From Euptelea pleiosperma (taxonomy: Eukaryota > Streptophyta > Magnoliopsida > Ranunculales > Eupteleaceae), in contig CM068544.1 of assembly GCA_035048495.1 (NCBI GenBank), forward strand, positions 14,750,138 through 14,814,137: a DNA stretch of 64,000 nucleotides. The letters run 5' to 3'. The notes under the pieces were generated by a model that made no database searches, was not told the DNA's origin, and saw only the letters and a program-made list of their open reading frames with translations. A program made the translations under genes and the position numbers. Shown in pieces: positions 56,484 through 64,000 of the stretch (the stretch's first letter is position 1; each line of letters opens with the position of its first letter).

Positions 56484-57560
56484 TCATAGGAGACAAAGTG
56501 GCTCAGAGGATGCTGAATGCAGCTTCCGACTCCTTTTCTTAAGAGCAATGGGAAGATCAGAAGCATCAGTAGAAGGAGAAATGACAGGCATAGAAAGAGG
56601 TGGAGGATTACCTGGATCCAAGGTAGGAACCACTGGTACTAGATCAGCTGTGGCTTTCTCCCTTCTGCTATAGACTTTGAGCTCTCTCTGAGCTCCAGGA
56701 GCACTATCAATCCCACTAGTAGTATGAGTAGGCGGAGAGCTCTCAAACTCTAAAGGAGGGGATAGGGATATAGCAGGAAGAGGAACAACAGTCCACCTCT
56801 CTTCATTACGACTCTCCCCCTGAAGAGAGGTGGGGGGGAAAAAAGACAGCTCCTCACGGAAGGTGACATCCATGCAGACAAACTTCTTCCCAGAGGACGG
56901 ATGGTAACACTTGTATCCCTTGTGGGTAGAGGAGTAACCAAGAAAGACGCACTTGAGTGCTTTAAGATCGAGTTTGGTGCGATGGGGACCTAGGATATAT
57001 ACATAGCATACACACACAAAGAGGCGATGATGAATAGCGAATAGAGGAGAGCCAGGAAGGACTTGAATAGTCAGCCGTCAACACAGCATCCGACCGATAA
57101 GATTTGGGGACCTGAGAGCCAATCAAGAGAGACCGAGCTATCTCAGTCAAGTGCCGCATTTTCCTTTCAACTACACCATTCTGTTGAGGGGTGTAGCTGC
57201 AGGAATTTTAGTGACAAATCCCATGGTTAATGAGGTAATGTTGAAGACCCCCAAACATATATTCTCCACCCTGGTCAGTACGAAGAACCTTGATGGAGAT
57301 ACCATACTGGGTCTGGATCATCTTATGAAATCCCTGAAAGATGGAATGAACCTCATCTTTGGTTTTCATGAGATAGACCCATGTACACCTAGTATGATCA
57401 TCAACAAAAGAAACAAAATAGCAGAAGCCAAAGATAGAAGTAGTGGGGGAAGGGCCTCATACATCAGAATGCACAATGTCAAAACAAGTAGAACTTCTAT
57501 TACCTCTAGAGGGATAATTCAATCTACAATGCTTGGAGAGCTCACAAGTCTCACAGTGTA
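56484..57560 (-). pseudogene. Copia-2 integrase
   Basis: Minus-strand words in several frames: HCETCELSKHCRL, DIVHSDV, FVDDHTRCTWVYLMKTKDEV, VLRTDQGGEYMFGGLQ and TPQQNGVVERKMRHL. The catalytic D, D and E are present, followed by LDLKALKCVFLGYSSTHKGY and the linker to RT. Frameshifts occur near 57200 and 57017. Confidence 0.8.
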
Positions 57561-57642
57561 AAGCTGAAAAAGAAACAGAAACAAACAAACTAGGAAATAA
57601 AAGTTTCAAATACTTAAAAGAGACGTGCCCCAGACGGGCATG

Positions 57643-58335
57643 CTAGCTCAAAACAATATCTATCCTACTATTACTACTAGCAAACGACTGTAGTGCTGTG
57701 GGCTCAGGAAGGCGTCCATCCAGAAGGTAGAGTCCATTAGCTTCATGTCCAGTGCCAATCGTCCTCCTCGTCTCTGGGTCCTGAAAGACACAAGAAGTAG
57801 GAGAAAAAGTGACACTACAGTTAAGGGTTTTACTCAAAGCACTAACAGAAAGTAGGTTAGAAGTAAATCTGGGAACATGCAAAACTGATGAAACAAGCAA
57901 TAGGGGAGAGGGAAGGATATTCCCTTTCCCAGACACAGAAGATAAGGTGCCATCAGATGTCTTCACCTTATTACGGCCAGAACAGATGGAATAAGTAGAA
58001 AATAAAGAAGACAAGTCCGTCATATGTTCCGAAGCCCCTGAATCAATGATCCAAGTGGGGCTGGACGATAGGAAAGACACATGATGAGCAAGTCTAGTGT
58101 TACCTGACTGTGCAAAGGAGGTGGATGATGTGGTAGATGGCCCATCAAGTTGTTGAAGCAATCGTCGAAGGCCTGCATACTCTGTGGCTGGAAAACCACT
58201 AGGAGGAGTTGAAGGAAGAGAGCTCGCCAGGGCCTGTCCTGGGGAAGGAGCAGAAGAATCCACACTGACTGTATGAGCACTGGAAGAGGCTGGCTGGCTA
58301 GGATGCCCATGTAGCTTCCAACACTTGGCACGCAC
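57643..58335 (-). pseudogene. Copia-2 protease and pre-integrase segment
   Basis: An open frame of 230 codons begins at the end of the zinc knuckle (MRAKCWKLHGHPSQP). An S/P-rich linker follows, then TWIIDSGASEHMTD (aspartic protease with its DSGA motif, about 58055-58020), then VLHVPRFTSNLLSVSALSKT and the pre-integrase lead. The C-terminal end runs into a stop at 57643 (RIDIVLS). Confidence 0.85.
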
Positions 58336-58588
58336 ATGCCCTAACTTGCCGCAGAAATCACACTTGGCCTCTCTCTAGTCAGAGACTTCCCAGGAGAAGG
58401 TTCAGTAGGGGCCTGTCTTGGGGAAGGAGCAGAAGAATCCACACTGACTGTATGAGCACTGGAAGAGGCTGGCTGGCTAGGATGCCCATGTAGCTTTTAA
58501 CACTTGGCACGCACATGCCCTAACTTGCCGCAAAAATCACACTTGGCCTCTCTCTAGTCAGAGACTTCCTAGGAGAAGGTCCAGTAGG
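58231..58588 (-). repeat. 179-bp tandem duplication across the Copia-2 zinc knuckle
   Basis: 58231-58409 and 58410-58588 are nearly identical (GGCCTGTC[C/T]TGGGGAAGG ... GAGAAGGT[T/C]CAGTAGG). Each copy holds CDFCGKLGHVRAKC, a full CCHC knuckle. Because 179 is not a multiple of three, the duplication shifts the gag frame. Confidence 0.85.
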
Positions 58589-59449
58589 AGCATAAGATGG
58601 AGCTGAGGTAGTCTGATGAGACGAACCCCTCGAAGGCTGCTGTAATTGCTGAGGCTGATAAGTAGGAGAAGCTGCTAGCGCTGATCGCTCTGGAAGGGGA
58701 TGCTCACTCTGAAGAGAGATCCTCCTACTCTCCTCACTCTGAAGATAGGCATACACCTCACTGAGAGAAGGAAGATCCATCCTACTACTTAAAATTTGAA
58801 CACGAGCAAGCTCATAAGACGGATTGAGCCCAGCAAGGAAATCAAAGATCCGGCCCTTCTCTATATATCGACGAAAGGGAGCAATCTCTGATGGGTTGAG
58901 AGGCTGATAAGAGTAGTAATGATCAAGCTCCTGCCACAAGGTACGAAGAGCAGTGTAGTACTGAGAGAGAGACTTCTCCCCCTGCCAAAAGTGGGAGATA
59001 GTCTGTCGCAGCTGAAATGCCCGTCCTGTGTTCTGCTACTGTGAGTAAGTCTTCTCAGTGATCTCCCAGACCTCTTGCGCTGTGCGCATAAATAAGAAAC
59101 TCTCACTGATATCAGGCTCCATAGAGTTGAGGAGCCATGACATGACAGTAAGATCATCTATCTGCCACTGTCAATAAGAGGGATCAGATTTGGGAGGCTC
59201 AACCGTATCGCCTGTAGTGTGGCCAAGTTTCCCACGGCCCCCAATGAACAACCGTGCAGCCTGAGCCCAGCGTAAGTAGTTCATGCCATCTAACTTCACT
59301 GAGGTGATCTGCAAACTTGGGTTCTCATAGGCTAAGTGCTGCACTATAGGGCCTCCAACTCCACTGGAGGGAACTTCTGTGCTCACGTCTGACCTGGATG
59401 GAGAAACCAAGGAAGGTGAAGGAACCATGGGAGGTGGAGGATCTGCCAT
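58520..59449 (-). pseudogene. Copia-2 gag
   Basis: The start at 59449 (MADPPPPMVPSPSLVSPS) is followed by QITSVKLDGMNYLRWAQAAR, then the UBN2 domain (EVWEITEKTYSQ, ELDHYYSYQPLNPSE, FDFLAGLNPSYELARVQILS, PSLSEVYAYLQSEESRR) and a Q/P/S-rich linker. TAA near 59171 and TAG near 59038 interrupt it. Confidence 0.85.
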
Positions 59450-60201
59450 GGAGGATTTCGGCCAAAAAAATAGCTATATAGAAAAGCTGATGATCAACCC
59501 GATTGCTTGAGAAGACTAAAAAATCAAACCGAGGGCCCGAAAACATCCGTATAAGTCCCAAAGAGCTATGGTAGTAGCAAATCCATGGACTGATGCACCA
59601 TAGAGCCAATATAAGCCATTAGAGATTGAGAAAGAACACCCAAAAAACCAAAAAACCACCAATCGATCGCCCAAACAAGGGATAGGCAGTGAGATAAGGA
59701 GTAAAAAAGCAAGAAACAACAACAATCAACTAAATCAAGGGGAAAGGAGAGCTGCTAGGGTGAAATCGTAGCCCAAGAATGCTTCAAAAGTCGTCGGCGG
59801 TAAGTTAAGGGTGAAAAAAAGTTCACCGAAGCTTCAATCCTTCATGGGTCGATGCATTTGTGGATCCAATAGGTTCCTACAATAGTAGGGAGCCAAAACG
59901 AAGCAATAAACTCAGGCAAGAAGCCCCATAAGATCAGATTTGTGACTAGTTCACAAAATCAAAAAAAATATTTTTCGGAGAAGAAAGGCCTTAAGAGCAT
60001 CCAAAAAAATTCAAAAAATCCCAAAAAAATTACTAAAAAGTAGGAAAAATCGAGATCTACCAAGGGGGAGAGTTTTGTGAAAAACCTCGAAAAAATTTCG
60101 ATTGGCTGATGACGTCATCATACGGCATGATGACGTCAGCTGACGCCAGAACTCCGACGATCTCCCTCCGGTCGTATTCTTGATGTAAACCAGTAATAAA
60201 T

Positions 60202-60214
60202 GGCTCTGATACCA
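60202..60214 (-). promoter_or_regulatory. Primer-binding site of Copia-2
   Basis: The minus strand reads TGGTATCAGAGCC directly after the 5' LTR end, a perfect tRNA-Met match. Confidence 0.9.
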
Positions 60215-60442
60215 AGTTGAATCAGTGATTTGTGGTTAGGGTTAGGTTTAGGTTTAGGAAGAAGAAGAAGAAGAGAAAGAAAGAAGAGAGAAGGATGTCA
60301 TGTGAGCTTATGTCACAATGACTCCATAAATCTTATTTATGTAAGTCCCAAAAAACAAAAAGACAAATATACTCCTCAAGGGGGTATTTACAGAACTGCC
60401 CCCGATACATATAAAATACGTATTTCTACGTATATGATAACA
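60215..60442 (-). repeat. 5' LTR of Copia-2
   Basis: It is 228 bp and closely similar to 54687-54904, differing by a longer GAA/GAAA stretch and a few substitutions, for example TACTCCTCAAGG for TACCCCTCAAGG. Confidence 0.9.
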
Positions 60443-60673
60443 AATACAACGCCGCAGCTGGAAGGGTCGAGATGACTGCAACAGCCTAAGAAAACAAGGG
60501 AACACTACAAGGCTAAACAGCTCCCGTCAATCCCTAGAGCAAAGAAGGTATATGAACTTTTTTATCAACAGAGGAATCTCAAAACAATCTTTTCTGTGCT
60601 ACTCACTTTTTATTTCAAGATAAAATTTCAAGGTTATGATCCCCTGCCTTCAAATATAACTGGGTCTTATTGT

Positions 60674-61019
60674 TGTTGTTTGAGGTTGTCACCAATATGC
60701 TAAAGATTGGAGAGAGAGATAATGGAGGTTAGGAAGAGAATGAGAGATTAGGGTTTGAGAGAGAATGGGGAGATTGAAGTGAATATTCAATCTCTCATAA
60801 GTAATATTTATAAGTAGGGGAAACCCCTTCTACAAGTAAAGGATAAATCGTCTGGGTCAAGTGGGGGCCCACCACTTAACCCACTAACATGAAATAAAGA
60901 GATTGTGGGTTAAGTGGATGGGCACTTAACCCATAAGCAATAGAGAATAAACCCCATGTGGGGTAGTAGAACTCAGCCCACTAAGAACACCCCCACGTGG
61001 GTGTACATAGAATCCAACA
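60674..61019 (-). repeat. 3' LTR of Copia-3
   Basis: On the minus strand it starts TGTTGGATTCTATGTACACC (61019) and ends near GACAACCTCAAACAACA; the exact end within a TTG repeat is uncertain by 3 bp. The polypurine tract CTTGAGGGGGAG abuts it at 61020. Confidence 0.75.
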
Positions 61020-61026
61020 CTCCCCC

Positions 61027-62434
61027 TCAAGCTGGTGCGAAGATATCCATCATGTCCAGCTTGGCTATCAATGTATTCAGGATTGACTTGTTGACTCCCT
61101 TAGTAAGTATATTGGCAACCTGCTCTTCAGTCCTTACATAGGGTGTACAAATCAATCCCTGCTGAAGCTTCTCCTTGATGCAGTGCTTATCAACCTCAAT
61201 GTATTTAGTCCTGTCATGCTGAACTGGGTTCTGAGCAATGCTAATGGCCGCTTTGTTGTCGCAATAGAGGCTCATTGAGTTTGTCACCTTGACTCCCAGT
61301 TCACTAACATGATCTTCAACCACAATAGTTCACACACTCCATGTGCCATGGAGCGGAACTTTGCCTCTGCATTGGATTGGGCGACAACTGGTTGTTTCTT
61401 GCTCCTCCAAGACACCAAGTTGCCTCCAACAAAGGTACAATAACCTGATGTAGACCGTCTATCGGTCACTGTACCTGCCCAATCTGCATCACTGTATGCT
61501 TCCACCCTGAGGTGGCCATAAACTCCAAACAATATGCCTCGACTTGGTGACCCCTTAAGATACCGAAGGACTCTGTGTGCAGCCTCAAGGTGTGGTGACC
61601 GAGGTGAATGCATGAATCGGCTAATGACGCTTACTGCATAAGCAATGTCAGGCCGTGTATGGGCAAGATATATCAATCTACCAACCAATCGCTGAAATAA
61701 GGCAGGATCACCTAGAAGTGTACCGTCCTCGGAATTCAGCTGATGGTTCTGATCAATAGGAGTATCTGCTGGTCGTGAACCCAAATACCCAGTCTCGCTC
61801 AGTAAGTCTAGGATATACTTTCTCTGTGAAATTAAGATGCCTCTCGATGACTTGGCAACTTCAATCCCTAGAAAGTATCTCAATGGTCCTAGATCTTTTG
61901 TCTCAAACTTAGACAACAAGAAGGCCTTGAGCCTTGTGATCTCTGTCGGGTCACTCCCCGAAATGACTGTCATCCACATATACGATCAATGCAGTGATAC
62001 TGGTCTGTAGATGCTTCACAAACAGAGTGTGATCTGTTGAATCGTTCAAACCAAGCTCGAGGAAATTGTTTCAACCTATATAAAGCTTTCTTCAGTCTGC
62101 ACACCCTGTCTTTACTTCCAGCAAGCTTCAACCCTGGTGGCACTTTCATGTAAACTTCCTCTGTTAGGTCTCCATGTAGAAAGGCGTTCTTTACATCTAG
62201 CTGATGTAAAGGCCATGACCTGTTTGCAGTCAAGGACAATAGAACCCTGATTGAGTTCATCTTGGCTACATGTGCAAATGTCTCCTGGTAATCTATCCCA
62301 TAGGTCTGGGTGAACCCCTTGGCAACTAGCCGAGCTTTGTACTTATCGATGGAAGCGTCTGCCTTATGCTTCACGGTGAAGACCCACTTGCACCCCATTG
62401 GTTTCTTCCCTTGGGTAAAGAAACAAGATCCCAT
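61027..62434 (-). pseudogene. Copia-3 reverse transcriptase and RNase H
   Basis: The RT N-terminal half (62434-61970) carries GCKWVFTVKHKADASIDKYK, GFTQTYGIDYQETFAHVAKM and LHQLDVKNAFLHGDL. The YVDD region near 61975 is damaged by a deletion and frameshift (reading M, stop, MTVISG). The C-terminal half (61979-61284) is open: FETKDLGPLRYFLGIEV, HTRPDIAYAVSVISRFMHSP, AYSDADWAGTVTDRRSTSGY (RNase H acidic residues). A shift near 61300 precedes CDNKAAISIAQNPVQHDRTK. Confidence 0.85.
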
Positions 62435-63549
62435 GTCTTGTTTTTTTCAAGAGCCTGCATTTCGTTTATCATAGCCCCTTTCCACCGGCATGGGGACAGG
62501 GCTCTCTCCACAATATCATACTCCCCCTGAAGAGAGACCCTACTGCCAAAGAACGGAACGTGCTCAGCAAAGGTGACGTCCAGAGATGTGAAACGTCGAC
62601 GCGAACTCTGATGATAGCATTTGTATCCCTTCTGAGTGGAAGGGTACCCTAGGAAAATACATCTCAAGGCCCGTGCATCAAGTTTGTCACGAGAGTGATG
62701 ATGAACATGCACATAGCATACACAGCCAAAGACTTTGGGTGGAACAATGAAGGCTGGACTATCGGGACGCAGGATAGACAAAGGGGTCTGAAAGCCCAGA
62801 ATACGAGATGGCATGCGATTGATGAGATACGCAGCCAGAAGGATGGATTCAGACCTAAAAGATTTTGAAACCTGCATCCCAAGACGAAGGGCCCGCTCAA
62901 CTTCGAGAAGGTGACGGTTTTTTCTTTCAGCTTTCCCATTTTGTTAGGGAGTCGACGGACAAGAAGTTTGATGTACAATGCCATGAGAGGCAAAGTAATC
63001 TCTAAGGCTCCCGTCTAGGTACTCACCCCCATTATCAGATCGGAGAATTTTGAGTGGGATATTGAACTGAGTGGTGACCATCTTGTGAAAGGTCTGAAAA
63101 ATGGAAGAAACCTCATCTTTCGACTTCATAAGATATACCCAGGTAGAGCCACTGAAATCATCAACAAATGTAACAAAATATCGGAATCCAAATAAATACA
63201 TCACCGGTGTAGGGCCCCACACATCAGAATGCACAATATTGAAAGGAATAGTACTTTTATTTTCACCAAGAGGAAAAACAGTACGACAATGCTTTGCGAG
63301 TTCACAAGTTCCACAGTGGAACGGAACATCGCAAAGAGAAGAGAAAGTAGGAAAGACACGCTTTAAAACTGACACGGGTACATGACCAAGCCGGTTACGC
63401 CAAAGCAATAACTGGTCTTTATTGACTCGACTACTACTACTGATGCTGGACTGATGTGTTGAAGAGGAAACTAAGCGATCCAGGAGGTACAAGCTACCTT
63501 CCTCACGTCCACTGCCAATCGTCCGCCTGGACTCCAGATCCCGAAACAC
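62435..63549 (-). pseudogene. Copia-3 integrase
   Basis: Minus strand from 63549: LLLWRNRLGH (His of the HHCC zinc site), HCGTCELAKHC, NIVHSDVWGPTP (first catalytic D), FVDDFSGSTWVYLMKSKDEV and LRSDNGGEY (second D). A TAG occurs in the PQQNG motif at about 62946. The following KEKTV segment is frameshifted, then SESILLAAYLINRMPSRIL and KLDARALRCIFLGYPSTQKG. Confidence 0.85.
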
Positions 63550-64000
63550 ACAGTGAGAAGGAAAAAAAGGTTACACTGCAATTAAGATTCTTGGTAAGGC
63601 TACTGACAGATAAAAGATTAGTTGTAAACTGAGGAACATGCAGTACCGAGGACAAGGTTAGTGCTGAAAAGGTATGAACATTGCCCTTCTGGAAACAGAG
63701 GAAAGGGTGCCATCATCTATCCTGACCTTATCAAGACCAGAACAAATAGAATAATTGGAGAAAACTGAAGACATACCAGTCATATGATCTGAGGCCCCTG
63801 AATCGATGATCCATGAGGGACTAGAAGGAACAGTGGATACAGAGAAAGCAGATCCAGTACCTGTCTGAGCATAGGTGGAAGTAGAAGTGGAGGCTTGCCC
63901 ATTGAGCTAGGCCATCATACGACGAAGTCGCTCAAGATCACTGGGAGAAAAAGAGTCCATATCTCCAGTGATAGGAGGTGCTGAGGGTGCAGTGTCCTGA
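63550..64000 (-). pseudogene. Copia-3 protease region (partial)
   Basis: The minus strand gives PSWIIDSGASDHMTGMSSVF (about 63822-63763) with an intact DSGA motif. S/T-rich linker sequence lies upstream to 64000, and DGTLSS with a frameshift downstream. It continues beyond the window. Confidence 0.8.

Larger units (their letters stand above)
54687..60442 (-). mobile_element. Copia-2: nearly complete Ty1/Copia element
   Basis: LTRs 54687-54904 (218 bp) and 60215-60442 (228 bp), with a perfect 5-bp duplication AATAC (54682-54686, 60443-60447). In minus orientation: PBS TGGTATCAGAGCC (60214-60202), leader, gag, zinc knuckle, protease, integrase, RT, RNase H, polypurine tract CTTGAGGGGGAG (54916-54905), LTR. 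All Copia domains are present, but stops and frameshifts in gag, integrase and RT make this copy defective. It is inserted in a LINE fragment within intron 3, opposite in sense to the gene. Confidence 0.9.
54643..60545 (-). mobile_element. Short 5'-truncated LINE insert split by Copia-2
   Basis: The 18-bp direct repeat AGGTATATGAACTTTTTT lies at 54625-54642 and 60546-60563. Inside, the left edge is GTTTTTTTGATAAGTAAG (the complement of a plant LINE tail) and the right edge about 100 bp of LINE-like 3' sequence. Copia-2 with its own AATAC duplication sits between. Long variable TSDs are typical of LINE retroposition. LINE material totals about 147 bp. Confidence 0.7.
52048..64000 (+). other. 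Intron 3 of the TBCCD1-like gene (open to the right), TE-filled
   Basis: It starts at GTAAGG and has no acceptor assigned within the window. It holds a hAT MITE, a nested pair of hAT-like elements, two LINE fragments, Copia-2 and Copia-3. 52048-52425 is plain T-rich intron. If the gene is intact, this intron exceeds 11.9 kb. Confidence 0.6.
60674..64000 (-). mobile_element. Copia-3: Ty1/Copia element, cut by the window end
   Basis: The 3' LTR at 60674-61019 is followed on the minus strand (reading leftwards into it) by RNase H, RT, integrase and protease, continuing past 64000. LTR and protein wording are closest to Copia-1 (TTGTCACCA start, TGTTGGATTC-type end, PAETPIDQNHQLN-like words). 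Stops and shifts are present; gag lies outside the window. Confidence 0.85.

Noticed and set aside
57151..57561. Plus-strand ORF of 136 codons
   Set aside because: It is the antisense of the Copia-2 integrase.

Overview
The window looks like TE-rich nuclear DNA of a flowering plant. It has intron-containing coding sequence with GT/AG junctions, Ty1/Copia and Ty3/Gypsy LTR elements with plant-type tRNA-Met primer sites, L1-like LINEs, and CACTA, hAT, Mutator and Harbinger DNA elements. The species cannot be told from the sequence. No tRNA, rRNA, CRISPR or bacterial-type operon was seen.

Layout: 1-5982 is a mosaic of LTR and gag fragments. 5983 to about 19988 is a nearly complete plus-strand LTR element (here called element P). 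A 5195-bp CACTA transposon at 9348-14542 interrupts it and carries captured host exons (phosphoserine phosphatase and AP-4 mu). 19989-27029 holds long LTR-like repeats and LTR fragments. 27030-35791 is a second complete copy of the same family on the minus strand (element M), framed by a perfect 5-bp duplication. 35792-40350 holds further LTR, gag and Gypsy remnants. 41033 to beyond the window end is one host gene, a TBCC-domain protein (TBCCD1-like). Three exons are visible (41033-41536, 42106-42246, 51667-52047). Its second and third introns are swollen by Copia-1 (42927-50302, itself invaded by a LINE and a hAT element), a Harbinger-type MITE, hAT MITEs (one nested in another), Copia-2 (54687-60442, sitting inside a short LINE insert) and Copia-3 (60674 to the end).

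The most unusual system is the P/M family. It has LTRs of about 1.65 kb, a Copia-type PBS, a gag with two zinc knuckles and a coiled coil, and no recognisable protease, integrase or reverse transcriptase. In place of pol lie about 1.1 kb of shared non-coding DNA and a second ORF resembling the plant Transposase_32 (putative plant transposon protein) family. Arrays of the palindrome CCAATCGATTGG sit before the TATA box in each LTR. A second, smaller array sits before a TATA-like box about 215 bp ahead of the second ORF, so the element appears to carry an LTR promoter and a matching internal promoter. A third, diverged ORF2 copy (37267-38195) is followed by an LTR of a different subfamily, which suggests this layout is a lineage trait.

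Apart from the TBCCD1-like gene, every coding segment here is mobile-element derived, and almost all are broken by stops, frameshifts or insertions.
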